Positions 8,587 to 17,202 are shown, counted from the first letter of the stretch. The stretch is 64,000 bases of DNA from JABCPH02 sp963524305 (GCA_963524305.1 CAURGH010000004.1:34147-98146), one strand, 5' to 3'. Made by a program: numbers and translations. The notes: a model not told the origin generated them from the letters alone.

Positions 8587-8961
8587 TTAAACACCTGCCT
8601 TGCTTGAAAGTGCTTTTACTAATAAAGAAATACTTTCAGATTTAAATTTTTTATTTTCAATGATGTTCCACACTTGAAGATGATAAATTAAATTATTTTT
8701 GTTTAATTTAAATTCAAAGAAAGTATTTTTTCCGTAACTTTGATTACCATAAATTAGAATATAAAAATTGAGCCATTTCAATTCTTCAAAATTTAAATTT
8801 TGATACAGAATAACATAAATTTTTTGATCGTGAAAAATAATTCTAGCTTCTCTTTTTTCATTTGTATTGAAATCATTTATAATTTCAACTTTATCATGCA
8901 TAACTTTAAACACCTCTTTTCTGCCAGTGTTTTCAGTTACTTTTTTAAAATTTCTTTCCAT
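8587..8961 (-). CDS. Unrecognised 124-residue protein between repressor and integrase
   Basis: I do not recognise this family. The protein is hydrophilic, alternates charged and aromatic strands (for example KIYVILYQNLNFEELKW) and has no membrane segment or cysteine motif, suggesting a small alpha/beta cytoplasmic fold. A GGAGG site precedes the ATG. It is tightly coupled to the integrase (2-bp gap) and lies 50 bp after the repressor gene on the same strand, so a role in control of integration or lysogeny-like maintenance is possible but unproven. Confidence 0.75.
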   Translation of the reverse strand: MERNFKKVTENTGRKEVFKVMHDKVEIINDFNTNEKREARIIFHDQKIYVILYQNLNFEELKWLNFYILIYGNQSYGKNTFFEFKLNKNNLIYHLQVWNIIENKKFKSESISLLVKALSSKAGV

Positions 8962-9011
8962 AAGAAATCCTCCTTGTATAATATATTTATACAGAGTAGA
9001 ATTTCTTAAAA

Positions 9012-9374
9012 TTATTCAATATTTTTTATGATAAATTTATAGTATTTTTTTAAAAATTTTTTTATTTCCTCACTATCTATTGACAGGGACTCTAATAATT
9101 GTTTATTTACAAGCATTATTGCATTAATATCTTCAATGTTATGTATATTTTCATTATGAGATTTTATATTTTTATCATTATCTAAAAGAAAATAATTGGG
9201 ATCTTTTTTATAAATTTTAGATAATAGTAGTATTTTGTCTGAAGGAATATTCTTTATCTTTCCTGTTTCATAGTCGTGTAAAGTAATTCTATGTAAACCA
9301 GTTAATTCAGATAGTTCATTCAAGGTATATCCCTGTTTCTCTCTTTCGAATTTTAATTTTTCATGTAGTTTCAT
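9012..9374 (-). CDS. XRE/Cro-C1-type helix-turn-helix repressor
   Basis: Residues about 5-62 form the HTH_3 fold with YTLNELSELTGLHRITLHDYE carrying the turn and recognition helix. The remaining half is acidic and probably for dimerisation; no peptidase motif is seen, so it is not a LexA-type self-cleaving repressor. It is transcribed divergently from the excisionase-like gene, in the classic position of an immunity repressor controlling excision and transfer of the element. GGGAGGAC precedes the ATG and ATTATA (9393-9398) is a likely -10 on the minus strand. Confidence 0.88.
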   Translation of the reverse strand: MKLHEKLKFEREKQGYTLNELSELTGLHRITLHDYETGKIKNIPSDKILLLSKIYKKDPNYFLLDNDKNIKSHNENIHNIEDINAIMLVNKQLLESLSIDSEEIKKFLKKYYKFIIKNIE

Positions 9375-9529
9375 TTGTCCTCCCGACTAAAAATTATATT
9401 AGATTAGTATATTTTTATATAGAAGCTAATAAATACAAATAAATTATAACATATTTATCAGTAATAACAAAAAAGAAATAGTATTTTATTTCAAAAAAAA
9501 TTTAAAACTTATTTTATTAAATAAATATG

Positions 9530-9557
9530 TTGAAAACTTACGAAAATGTGATATAAT
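9530..9557 (+). promoter_or_regulatory. Rightward early promoter of the element
   Basis: TTGAAA (9530-9535), 16-bp spacer, TGA extension and TATAAT (9552-9557). It faces away from the repressor gene and should start the replication/transfer transcript. The same ATGTGATATAAT core occurs in the promoter at 28988-29015. The 232-bp gap 9375-9606 should hold the operator, which I could not delimit. Confidence 0.7.
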
Positions 9558-9615
9558 TGAATTAAGTAAAAATAAATTGTAATAAATTTAAATTAATCAA
9601 GAAAGGATGATAAAA

Positions 9616-9828
9616 ATGAAAAAAAAGGGGAAATCTTTATATACTGTAACAGGGATTTCTAAACAAATAAATTTAAGTTACTGGAAATTTGTAGCATTAG
9701 CAAGAAGAGGAGATTTAGATTTTGTTAAAGCGGAAAAAATAAATGGTATTTGGAAATATTATTTTGATCCATTAAAAACAGCTAAATATCTTAATGAATA
9801 CAAAGAAGTAACTAAAGGAAGAGTATAA
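9616..9828 (+). CDS. Small excisionase-like HTH protein
   Basis: The 70-residue basic protein contains a MerR/excisionase-like winged helix (TGISKQINLSYWKFVALARRGDLDF) followed by a short beta wing. The ATG at 9616 is preferred over the one at 9607 because AAAGGA ends 8 nt before it. As the first gene rightward of the repressor it is probably the directionality factor or an early activator. The similar small gene at 11407 may be a paralogue. Confidence 0.7.
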   Translation: MKKKGKSLYTVTGISKQINLSYWKFVALARRGDLDFVKAEKINGIWKYYFDPLKTAKYLNEYKEVTKGRV

Positions 9829-9915
9829 TAAATTTTGATATGTTTCAATTTATTGAGAAATAAAATTGAAAATTATTTAAAGAATTAAAGGAATCTAAAA
9901 AAGGAAGGTGGATAA

Positions 9916-10710
9916 GTGGCTGTATTTAAGGTAAATAAAAATAATAATTATACGGTAATTTCAAACACTCACTTGAAAGAAAGAAAGATGACATTAAAAG
10001 CAAAAGGATTATTGACACTAATGTTAAGTTTACCTCCTGATTGGGATTATTCTATAGAAGGTTTAATTTCTATTTGTGTTGAAGGAGAGCGAGCTATAAA
10101 TAGCACTTTAAATGAATTAAAAGAATTTGGATATTTAAGAATAGAAAAATTACCACCTCGAAAAGGAAAAAATCAATTTGAGTATATTTATAATATTTAT
10201 GAAAAACCTTTGAAAAAAGAAGAACGCCAATTAAAAAATGTAGAGGTACAAAATGTAGGTCTACAAAATGTAAAACTACAAAGTGAAGCCGTACAAAATC
10301 AAGGACAATTAAATACTAATACATTAAGTACTAAAGAATTAAATACTAAGTTATTAAATACTTATTCTATTTTTATGGAAAAATGGAATGAATTAGCAAA
10401 AGAATATGGATTAAGCATAATTAAATCTTTTACGAATAATAGAAAGAAAAAATTATCTGAACTACTTGAGAAATTTACTCAGGAGGAAATCTTAGAAACT
10501 ATGTTTAAAATAAAAAATATAAATTTTTTACTTGGAAGAACTGATAAATCAAACTGGAAAATATCATTTGATGATTTTCTGAATGAGGAAAAGTTTATAA
10601 AAATATTGGAAGGAGCTTATTATGATGAAGTTAAGTCAACTGACAGAAAACAAGATAAAAAAATTGCAAAACCAAAATCAGCAGGAGCAAAAAAGGAGTA
10701 CGGATTCTGA
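9916..10710 (+). CDS. DnaD/phage replisome organiser-like replication protein
   Basis: The N-terminal 80 residues form the winged helix found in element and phage replication proteins (MTLKAKGLLTLMLSLPPDWDYS, then GERAINSTLNELKEFGYL). A Gln/Asn-rich linker follows (about 105-150) and a C-terminal DnaD-like helical part (about 150-240). It likely binds the element's origin and recruits the helicase loader encoded next. The start is GTG with GGAAGGTG upstream. The next gene overlaps its end by 89 bp, implying translational coupling. Confidence 0.72.
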   Translation: MAVFKVNKNNNYTVISNTHLKERKMTLKAKGLLTLMLSLPPDWDYSIEGLISICVEGERAINSTLNELKEFGYLRIEKLPPRKGKNQFEYIYNIYEKPLKKEERQLKNVEVQNVGLQNVKLQSEAVQNQGQLNTNTLSTKELNTKLLNTYSIFMEKWNELAKEYGLSIIKSFTNNRKKKLSELLEKFTQEEILETMFKIKNINFLLGRTDKSNWKISFDDFLNEEKFIKILEGAYYDEVKSTDRKQDKKIAKPKSAGAKKEYGF

Positions 10711-11410
10711 TGATAGGTTAAAGGAAGCGATACAAGCAGGTAGACAACTTAGGCAACAGGAATTACGGAAAAAAATTGAATATTTTCTTAATATTTCAAG
10801 TTTGCCAGTTCGATGGAAAGAATATGTTTTTGAAAATTCTGAAATATTATCTGAAAAAGAAAAAATAATTAAACAGAAACTTGAATATTATTGTGAGCAT
10901 TTTAAAGAAGCTCAAAAGAATGGGTTAGGATTGTATTTATGTGGAGAGATAGGTACAGGAAAAAGTTTTTACAGCCTGTGTGTGTTTAATGAAATGCTAA
11001 AAAATGATTATAAAGTCTATAGAACTACTTTAAATGGAATTTATCAGAGAATCCAGTCAACTTTTAGTAATTTTAATAATTTAACTGAAGAACAGGTTTT
11101 TAAGGATTTACTTCAAGCAGATTTGATAATACTAGATGACTTGGGAAAGGAAAATATATCAGAAACTTGGGGAAAGTCAAAGTTATATACAATATTTAAT
11201 TTTTTCTATGAAAAAGAAAAATGTATTATTGTATCAACAAATTTAGGAAAAGAAGAAATTGCTGACTTTATGGATACACAAGGAAATGATGCACTACTGG
11301 ACAGATTTCGTGAGAGACTGGATACTTTGGAGTTTGTATGGGAAAGCAGAAGGAAGGAAATAGGAAAGAAATTATTTGAAGAATTTTGGAAAGTGAGGAA
11401 AGTAAAATGA
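10622..11410 (+). CDS. DnaC/DnaI-like helicase loader ATPase
   Basis: This AAA+ protein should load the replicative helicase at the element's origin. Walker A is GEIGTGKS (108-115) and Walker B is LIILDDLG with Asp172-Asp173; a sensor segment STNLGKEE and an arginine-finger-like RFRERLD follow. The first ~50 residues are a polar helix. AAGGAG at 10610-10615 supports the ATG at 10622 despite the 89-bp overlap with the upstream gene. Pairing with a DnaD-like gene is the usual arrangement in phages and ICEs. Confidence 0.88.
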   Translation: MMKLSQLTENKIKKLQNQNQQEQKRSTDSDDRLKEAIQAGRQLRQQELRKKIEYFLNISSLPVRWKEYVFENSEILSEKEKIIKQKLEYYCEHFKEAQKNGLGLYLCGEIGTGKSFYSLCVFNEMLKNDYKVYRTTLNGIYQRIQSTFSNFNNLTEEQVFKDLLQADLIILDDLGKENISETWGKSKLYTIFNFFYEKEKCIIVSTNLGKEEIADFMDTQGNDALLDRFRERLDTLEFVWESRRKEIGKKLFEEFWKVRKVK

Positions 11411-11646
11411 GTGCAAATGTTGATTTAGAAAAAGTTGCGGCTTTAATAGGGGAATCAATAGATTTTGTAAGGGTAAATTTACAAGAAGGAACACTTTTAA
11501 TTGATGGTGAGCCAATAGGTTATGCGGTTAAAAAAAAGGAAACTCAGAAAAATTTCTTTTATATAGTTGATCCAATTAGATTTGTTAAATATATAAAAGA
11601 ATTAAGAAAATCACTTGTAGAATTAGAAGAAATGGAAATAAAATGA
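11407..11646 (+). CDS. Small HTH-like protein
   Basis: The 79-residue protein has a possible helix-turn-helix (DLEKVAALIGESIDFVRVNLQ) followed by strands and a final helix, resembling the excisionase-like protein at 9616. The ATG at 11407 overlaps the stop of the loader gene (ATGA) and is preferred over the TTG at 11386. It could be a second DNA-binding accessory factor; function unknown. Confidence 0.65.
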   Translation: MSANVDLEKVAALIGESIDFVRVNLQEGTLLIDGEPIGYAVKKKETQKNFFYIVDPIRFVKYIKELRKSLVELEEMEIK

Positions 11647-11682
11647 ATTTATAATAATAAAAAAAATTCAGGAGGAAATAAA

Positions 11683-12471
11683 ATGAAAATAATTAGTGTG
11701 ATTAATCCAAAAGGTGGAGCTGGGAAAACAGTAACAGGGATAAATATTGCTTATGCTTTAAAAAATAAAGGGAAAACAGTTTTATTAATTGATACAGATC
11801 CAAGAGGGGCGATAGCTTCGTATCTTGATGTAAGAAATGATAATACAATTTTTGAAGCATTAAAGGAGTGCTATGATAGTTTAGGAATGGTAAACAAGGA
11901 AAAGTATATAAATGAAAAAAATGGAGCGGATATAATAATTAGTAATATTTATTTCAATCAGATTGATGAATTTTTCAAAAGAGAAGGAGATGAAAGTGGG
12001 CAGGAGCAACTGAAAATATTTAAGGATTTTTTTGAAAACTTTAGTGAATATGATTTTATAGTAATTGATACAGAAGGTACTGTGAATAACACAATAAGAG
12101 GTATTTTAAATGTAACAGACTATGTTTTTGCACCTTCAAAAGCTTCATTTATAGATACGAATGGACTTAGGGATTTACTTGAAATAATGGAAATTGCAAA
12201 AATGGATAATCCCAAAATTAAACTTTATAAAATATTTTTTGTGCAAGTGAAGGAAAATACAAAAGTGTTTAAAAAAGCACATATGGCAATGAAAAAGATT
12301 TTAAAAGAAAAGTATTCGGATATTTATGTGAGAGAAGATGCAAATATCTCAAATTCGATGGAAGAACATAAGGATATATTTAGTTTTAAAAAGAGTAGCA
12401 ATGCAGCAATAGATTATAAAAATTTAGTAAATGAATTTTTGTATAATGAAGTTTGTATAAATAAAAAATAG
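11683..12471 (+). CDS. parA: ParA-family partition ATPase
   Basis: The deviant Walker A motif KGGAGKT (10-16), the DTDPRG box (37-42) and DFIVIDTEG around 125-133 identify a Soj/ParA ATPase. Such proteins move or stabilise DNA, here probably the excised circular form of the element. The 262-residue length is that of the small ParA type without an N-terminal HTH. AGGAGG precedes the ATG. The next gene and a perfect inverted repeat between them are candidates for the ParB-like partner and centromere. Confidence 0.93.
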   Translation: MKIISVINPKGGAGKTVTGINIAYALKNKGKTVLLIDTDPRGAIASYLDVRNDNTIFEALKECYDSLGMVNKEKYINEKNGADIIISNIYFNQIDEFFKREGDESGQEQLKIFKDFFENFSEYDFIVIDTEGTVNNTIRGILNVTDYVFAPSKASFIDTNGLRDLLEIMEIAKMDNPKIKLYKIFFVQVKENTKVFKKAHMAMKKILKEKYSDIYVREDANISNSMEEHKDIFSFKKSSNAAIDYKNLVNEFLYNEVCINKK

Positions 12472-12518
12472 GAAGGATTTTCTCGCATTTGGGGAAACCA
12501 ATAGAACAATAATAATTT

Positions 12519-12550
12519 AATAACTGTGTAAAAATTGAATCACAGTTATT
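12519..12550. repeat. Perfect 10-bp inverted repeat between parA and its partner gene
   Basis: AATAACTGTG (12519-12528) and CACAGTTATT (12541-12550) flank a 12-nt loop. It may be a terminator-like hairpin or a parS-like binding site. Confidence 0.55.
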
Positions 12551-12585
12551 TGAATTGTTTATAATTTTTTTTGGCAGGAGATATT

Positions 12586-13194
12586 ATGGATAGACAGGAA
12601 CTGTTAAATATTAATAAAAATCGAAAAATAGAAGTTGAAAGTTATCATAGTAGTTTTGATTTTGATAAATATGAGATAACTGATGAAAGTGTTATAAAGG
12701 AAGTAACTCAGACTGAGGAAGATATACAGCAGATTGGAAAGTTTATGGCAAAAAAAGCTCTTGAGATGGGAAGAAAACTGAAAAGAATTCAGCAAATTTT
12801 ATCAAGTCATGGAACAGGAACATTTGTAGCCTGGTTTAATTCGTTAGGGCTTGATAAGAATATGGTTTATCGTGAAATTAACAGATGGGAACAGTTTGAA
12901 AAATACAGAAATCCTGCAATTGCAGAAGCAAGTGTTAGGACATTGGAATATATAAAGAAAAACAATGATAAACTCGAAGAAGCAGAGATTGTGGAAATTC
13001 TTGAAGATCCACTTGAAGCAGCTAAAAAGATTAAGGAAATAGAAAAAAAAGGCAAGGAAGAAATAGAAATTAATTTTGATGAAAAAATACAGAAATTAAG
13101 TAAAAAAATTGAGAAAGCATATAAAAATATTGAAAAATGGGAGATGGAAATAAAAAAATTGAAAAGCAGGAATGATGATTTTGAAGAAGATTGA
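12586..13194 (+). CDS. ParB-position protein with DUF3102-like helix-turn-helix region
   Basis: The 202-residue protein has a middle region (about 45-105) with the pattern of DUF3102-type proteins: a long helix, then SSHGTGTFVAWFNSLGLDKNMVYREINRWEQF, which reads as a DNA-binding helix-turn-helix. The C-terminal third is a charged coiled coil. Sitting directly after parA it may be the adaptor that links ParA to DNA. The ATG at 12586 follows CAGGAG by 7 nt and is chosen over the upstream TTG. It ends in DDFEED, similar to but not the same as the DFER tags of other element proteins. Confidence 0.65.
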   Translation: MDRQELLNINKNRKIEVESYHSSFDFDKYEITDESVIKEVTQTEEDIQQIGKFMAKKALEMGRKLKRIQQILSSHGTGTFVAWFNSLGLDKNMVYREINRWEQFEKYRNPAIAEASVRTLEYIKKNNDKLEEAEIVEILEDPLEAAKKIKEIEKKGKEEIEINFDEKIQKLSKKIEKAYKNIEKWEMEIKKLKSRNDDFEED

Positions 13195-13234
13195 TAAAAA
13201 TAAGATAAATTCAATAAAAATTAAGGATAAAAGT

Positions 13235-13285
13235 ATGGTTGTTAATTACTGGGGATGTTATTTTGATGAATATAAATTAATTTGA
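13235..13285 (+). CDS. Possible 16-residue small ORF
   Basis: MVVNYWGCYFDEYKLI is preceded at proper distance by AAGGA and ends just before the palindrome at 13292. Its existence rests only on the ribosome site. Confidence 0.2.
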   Translation: MVVNYWGCYFDEYKLI

Positions 13286-13291
13286 AATGGT

Positions 13292-13311
13292 TTTTCTCAT
13301 GTGTGAGAAAA
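13292..13311. repeat. Palindrome copy 1 (TTTTCTCA-TGTG-TGAGAAAA)
   Basis: Eight-bp arms around a 4-bp centre, followed by AATCAAAATTA. The same site recurs at 13642 and 34441, always between genes of the element. Confidence 0.8.
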
Positions 13312-13347
13312 TCAAAATTATTTTAAGAAAGGAAACGAGATAGGAAA

Positions 13348-13632
13348 TTGAAATATTTTGTTAAAGTATTAATGATTTTAGGGATATTCATAATTGTTAT
13401 GAGTATAATAAAATTTCAGGAAAATAATTTAAAAAATAAAGCAAAAGAGAATAAAGATATTCAGGAGAAACAACAACAGGAAATTTTAGATATTTGTAGA
13501 ATAAATAAAGTTATGAAGATATATAGTCAAAATGACGGCGAAAGTTTTTATGTTGTTCTTGAGAATAAAAATATTTATAAAGTTGATGAAGATATGCTGG
13601 GAAATTATACAATTGGAGAATATTGTAAATAA
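13348..13632 (+). CDS. Small single-pass membrane protein
   Basis: The 94-residue protein has one N-terminal membrane helix (about 5-22) and a polar domain with a short coiled coil (28-45) and a strand-rich end (SFYVVLENKNIYKV). It starts with TTG at 13348 after AGGAAA; an in-frame ATG eight codons later is the alternative. It lies between two copies of the 20-bp palindrome. I do not recognise the family; a role in transfer or surface exclusion is only positional guesswork. Confidence 0.55.
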   Translation: MKYFVKVLMILGIFIIVMSIIKFQENNLKNKAKENKDIQEKQQQEILDICRINKVMKIYSQNDGESFYVVLENKNIYKVDEDMLGNYTIGEYCK

Positions 13633-13641
13633 ATTAATAAT

Positions 13642-13661
13642 TTTTCTCACGTGTGAGAAAA
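13642..13661. repeat. Palindrome copy 2 (TTTTCTCA-CGTG-TGAGAAAA)
   Basis: Same palindrome as at 13292 and reverse complement of the copy at 34441; followed by a similar A/T-rich AATTTAAAATTA. Confidence 0.85.
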
Positions 13662-13690
13662 TTTAAAATTACATATAAGGATGATGATAT

Positions 13691-14209
13691 ATGAACATAA
13701 TAAATAATACATTAAATAATAAAACTCAAATTGAAGTTGATGATAGAATAATAGATGTAAATGATATTGAAAAAATTGAAAGAAATCCGTTTTCGTTTAA
13801 AATATTTAAGTTAAATATAAAATTAATTACAGGGGAAGTCATTCAGGAAAAATATAAATCACTTAGTGAAATGCACAAAAGTTATGAGAAATTGATAATA
13901 GAAGCTGGATTTGACTTTTCTGGGAAATTAAGAGAAGAAAGAGTAAAATATACAAACGGAAATATATATTTAAGAAATTTGATAATTACTTCTAGCGAGT
14001 TAATAGGGATAAGGCGAATTGAAGAGTTAAGGAAAGGATTAAAATCAATGATGTATCGAGGAGCAAAAGGAATGTATGATACTAAAATAGAACTATTTTT
14101 GAAAGGTGGGAATGTTATTACTTTAGAAGCGGAAAATGAAAAGTACGGTGAATATGATTTTGAGCAATTAAAAAAAATTGTTGAATCAAAAAAATGTATA
14201 GCAGAATAA
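13691..14209 (+). CDS. Unrecognised protein with two PH-like halves
   Basis: The 172-residue soluble protein seems to have two related beta-rich halves. Residues about 10-70 (VDVNDIEKIERNPF..LITGEVIQEKY) resemble about 95-165 (IYLRNLIITSSELIGIRRIEE..LKGGNVITLEAEN), each with strands ending in a helix, reminiscent of bacterial PH-like domains that bind at membranes. This is an impression from pattern only. AAGGATGATGAT precedes the ATG and a strong hairpin follows the stop. Confidence 0.65.
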   Translation: MNIINNTLNNKTQIEVDDRIIDVNDIEKIERNPFSFKIFKLNIKLITGEVIQEKYKSLSEMHKSYEKLIIEAGFDFSGKLREERVKYTNGNIYLRNLIITSSELIGIRRIEELRKGLKSMMYRGAKGMYDTKIELFLKGGNVITLEAENEKYGEYDFEQLKKIVESKKCIAE

Positions 14210-14219
14210 AATAAGAACT

Positions 14220-14253
14220 AAACTAATCGTAATATATATTATGGTTAGTTTTT
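14220..14253 (+). terminator. Hairpin terminator
   Basis: A 14-bp stem AAACTAATCGTAAT/ATTATGGTTAGTTT around a 4-nt loop is followed by a short T-run. It would end the early transcript before the mobilisation genes. Confidence 0.7.
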
Positions 14254-14322
14254 GTAATTATGAGAAGATTAAAATACTAAAAAGAAAGTTTAAATATTTA
14301 AAAAATAATTTGGGAGGGATAT

Positions 14323-14727
14323 ATGAAAATATATGATATAAGATTATTAAGAACAACGACGGGAAAGGAGCATATATGTTTTTTTTACAAGACTTTACCT
14401 AAAAAAAGGATAAATGAAACAATAGATATTTTTAAGAGAAATGTAGGATTAATAGTAAACAATCAAATAAATGATATAAAAATAAAGGAATATATAAGCG
14501 AGGAAACATTTGTAAAAATTATGAAAATGATAAAAGTAAGTGATAATAAAATGGGAAAATACAATATGAAGTTGTATAGAAATGATAAAATATGGATGTA
14601 TAAAATTGAAAATATTTCAGATGTTGATATAAACTTTAAAGATTGTGATATTTTATTAGACAGAAGTTTTTTCATAAATAATAAATATATAAAATATGTG
14701 ATTATAAAAAATAATACGGGGGTATAA
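14323..14727 (+). CDS. Unrecognised 134-residue protein upstream of the relaxase
   Basis: The protein is lysine- and isoleucine-rich and without membrane segments or cysteine motifs. GGGAGGG precedes the ATG. The relaxase GTG follows its stop by 2 bp, so the two are translated together. A small relaxosome accessory (MobC-like) would fit the position, but no ribbon-helix-helix motif is evident, so the function stays open. Confidence 0.6.
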   Translation: MKIYDIRLLRTTTGKEHICFFYKTLPKKRINETIDIFKRNVGLIVNNQINDIKIKEYISEETFVKIMKMIKVSDNKMGKYNMKLYRNDKIWMYKIENISDVDINFKDCDILLDRSFFINNKYIKYVIIKNNTGV

Positions 14728-14729
14728 TT

Positions 14730-16595
14730 GTGGCGATATTTCATCTTAGAATGAAGAAAAGCAAAAGAGGAAGTAAATATATTCCGCCTACTGTACATTC
14801 GGATTACATAAACAGAGAGAAAAAATATGATAAAAAAAAGGATTTACTTTTTAAAGAAGTAAGGAATCTTCCTGAAGAGTTTAATGACATCAAAGACTTT
14901 TGGAAATGTGCAGAAACTTATGAGAGAAAAAATTCTAATCTGTACAGGGAACTTGAAATTTCATTGCCGAGAGAGTTTACTCCCAAAGAAAATAAAAAGA
15001 TAGTAGATAATTTTTGTGAAAATCTTTTTGGAAAAGAATATGTGTATAACTATGCAATGCACAATCCAAAAAGTTTTGATGGGGATATGCAACCACATGT
15101 GCATATAATGTTTTTTGAAAGGAAAATTGATGATATTAAAAGAGATAAGAATAAGTATTTTAAGAGATATAATCCTAAAAATGTAGAAAAAGGCGGTTGG
15201 AGAAAAGATGAAAAATGGAATGAGAGAAGTACGTTAAAAAATATAAGGAAAGAATGGGAAACGTTTTTAAATTTTGAACTTGAAAAAAAAGGAATAGAGA
15301 AAGTAAGTGCAAAATCGTTAAAGGATCAGAAAAGGGATGCAGAAAATAATAATGACTATAAGAAAGTTTATGAGTTAAACCGTGAACCAGTAAATATTGA
15401 TGGCAAGATTTTGTATAGAAAAGAAAGTGAGTTAAGTGATAAGGAAAAAGTTAAGAAGAGAATATTTAATAAAAGCAGAATTTTAAAAGCTGGAACAGAT
15501 TTAATGAAAAAATTACTTGAAAAATTGAAAAAATTGGAAAGGGAATATGAAAGTTTAAAAAGAGATAAAATAGAAGATTTAGAAAATTTGGAAAAATTGA
15601 GAAGGTTAGAAAAAAGTGTCAGGGATATAAAAAAGAAGATGTCAAAAGATAAAATTGAAAATACTGTATATAACTTGATGACAGATAAAAAGTACTATAA
15701 ATTTCTGAATGAGAACAAAAAAATTGACAAGGAACTAAAAAACACAAAAGAGAAAAACAGGATAAAATATTTAAAAATTATAAAAGAAAAGAATTTAAAA
15801 AATTTAGAAAGTTTAAGAAATGAAATTCAAAATGACTGGAAAAAGAAGTATATTTTTGATAAACGAGTTGAAAATATTAGGGAAAAATATTTAAGAAAAA
15901 TTGCAAATTTTGAAAATGAAAAGGACATGATATATGAAAATTTAAAAGAGAAAAACATTAAATGCAATGATGAAAAAAATGGATTGTATAATATAAATCA
16001 TTTGCAATTTATTTATGAAAAAGATGGACTGAAAGAGATAAATAAAATTGAAAAAGAACTAAAAAAATTAGTGAAAGAGTTAGATAATAATGAAGAAATA
16101 GTCAGTCAGGAAACTTTGATAAAAGATAAATATTCAAGTTATGAATTTTCAAAATTGGAGAAAAATATTGCGGAGAGTAAAATTAAAATAGAAGGATTGC
16201 AAAAAGAACTTAACAAAAATTTGGATGTAAGTGAGCAAAAATATTACTTGGGCTGGTTAAAAAGAGAAATAAAAATAAAGGAAGATTGTGAAGCAAGAAA
16301 AGAAAATATTGAAGTAAAAATCCAACAAAAATTGCAGGATGAACTTTTAAAAAACGATAATTCCAAAGTTCAGGAAAGGGAAAAAATAAAAAAAATTATT
16401 AAGAATATAGGAGCCATAAAAGTGTTGGATAAGAAAAAAAGATTGTCTAAGGAACGACAAATAAGTATAGAAAAACGGAACAGGAAAAAGAAAAGTAAAA
16501 GTTTAAATGGTACAAATTATGATAAAAATTTGGGAGGTATAAGTGGTGATTTTAGAATAGAAGATATAGAAGTTTTGGATGAGCTGGAAAGATAA
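14730..16595 (+). CDS. MobA/MobL-family (MOBQ) conjugative relaxase
   Basis: The relaxase nicks oriT and pilots single-stranded DNA through the secretion channel. The start MAIFHLRMKK and SDYINR (with candidate catalytic Tyr26) are typical of MobA/MobL proteins, and the metal-binding HxH is QPHVHIMFFE (His123, His125). The catalytic part ends near residue 200; the rest (about 250-560) is a lysine-rich coiled coil, without a primase or helicase domain. The start is GTG after CGGGGG. The C-terminus is VLDELER, one of four element proteins ending in [DE][LF]ER. An oriT-like region follows. Confidence 0.9.
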   Translation: MAIFHLRMKKSKRGSKYIPPTVHSDYINREKKYDKKKDLLFKEVRNLPEEFNDIKDFWKCAETYERKNSNLYRELEISLPREFTPKENKKIVDNFCENLFGKEYVYNYAMHNPKSFDGDMQPHVHIMFFERKIDDIKRDKNKYFKRYNPKNVEKGGWRKDEKWNERSTLKNIRKEWETFLNFELEKKGIEKVSAKSLKDQKRDAENNNDYKKVYELNREPVNIDGKILYRKESELSDKEKVKKRIFNKSRILKAGTDLMKKLLEKLKKLEREYESLKRDKIEDLENLEKLRRLEKSVRDIKKKMSKDKIENTVYNLMTDKKYYKFLNENKKIDKELKNTKEKNRIKYLKIIKEKNLKNLESLRNEIQNDWKKKYIFDKRVENIREKYLRKIANFENEKDMIYENLKEKNIKCNDEKNGLYNINHLQFIYEKDGLKEINKIEKELKKLVKELDNNEEIVSQETLIKDKYSSYEFSKLEKNIAESKIKIEGLQKELNKNLDVSEQKYYLGWLKREIKIKEDCEARKENIEVKIQQKLQDELLKNDNSKVQEREKIKKIIKNIGAIKVLDKKKRLSKERQISIEKRNRKKKSKSLNGTNYDKNLGGISGDFRIEDIEVLDELER

Positions 16596-16630
16596 AAATT
16601 TCTAATGAGAGTAAATACAGATAGGTTTAG

Positions 16631-16653
16631 GGACAGTAAAAAGCTGTCCTTTT
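16631..16653 (+). terminator. Terminator after the relaxase gene
   Basis: GGACAG (16631-16636) and CTGTCC (16644-16649) form a stem followed by TTTT. Confidence 0.75.
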
Positions 16654-16710
16654 CTGTAAAAATAATTTTTTGAAGGTATAGATATTACTAAATTTCGAGA
16701 GTGTCCATAA

Positions 16711-16953
16711 TTTTGTGTAAGTTAATAGATGAATTCAGTAAATTCAATACTTTGCTGTTTTATTTACACAAAAATTTTTACACATTCCTAATTTCTTAGA
16801 AATTAAACACGAACGAAGTGAGTTTTTGAGTGTAAACGAAAGTCATTTTTTCACAATTTTTTGTGGTAAAAAAATCACGATAAGTTTCTAAAAATTTTTA
16901 AATTTGAGAAACTTGTAAGCGTGCTTTCCAAAATTTAGGAAAATTTGGGAAAG
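16711..16953. other. Candidate oriT: cluster of inverted repeats in the 788-bp gap
   Basis: The gap 16596-17383 has no convincing gene. Its first half holds five inverted repeats: TTTTGTGTAA/TTACACAAAA (16711-16720, 16764-16773), TGAATT/AATTCA (16730-16746), TAATTTC/GAAATTA (16789-16805), AAGTTTCT/AGAAACTT (16882-16889, 16907-16914) and CTTTCCAAAATTT/AAATTTGGGAAAG (16924-16936, 16941-16953). Directly downstream of a MOBQ relaxase gene, this is where an origin of transfer is expected. The nic site is not identified. Confidence 0.6.
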
Positions 16954-16982
16954 TTTATGTGGAAAAAAATTTTTAAAAGGGC

Positions 16983-17011
16983 TTGACTTTTTGAAAAAAT
17001 TGAGGTAACAT
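16983..17011 (+). promoter_or_regulatory. Promoter of the transfer operon
   Basis: TTGACT (16983-16988) and TAACAT (17006-17011), 17-bp spacer. It is the only good promoter in the gap and starts a ~370-nt leader carrying two terminator hairpins before virB2. Confidence 0.65.
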
Positions 17012-17140
17012 TAATGCAAGAATAAAACAGCGTAAAAAATGAGAGCCCAGTTTTAGGAGGTGTATAGGCAGGATACAGAACTTTTCCTTAAACTCATTTT
17101 AAAAGAAGAATAAAACAAAGTAGCGTAAAATTAAATATAG

Positions 17141-17202
17141 AGAGCCTAAATGCAGAATTATTGGAAAAAACATTTCTGAGATTTTGTACAGGCTCTTTTT
17201 TT
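17141..17202 (+). terminator. Leader attenuator hairpin A
   Basis: AGAGCCT (17141-17147) pairs with AGGCTCT (17190-17196) and is followed by seven T. Inside, CAGAA/TTCTG (17153-17157, 17174-17178) forms a second stem. The whole ~77-nt unit from AAAATTAAATATAG onward is repeated at 17287-17363. Confidence 0.75.
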
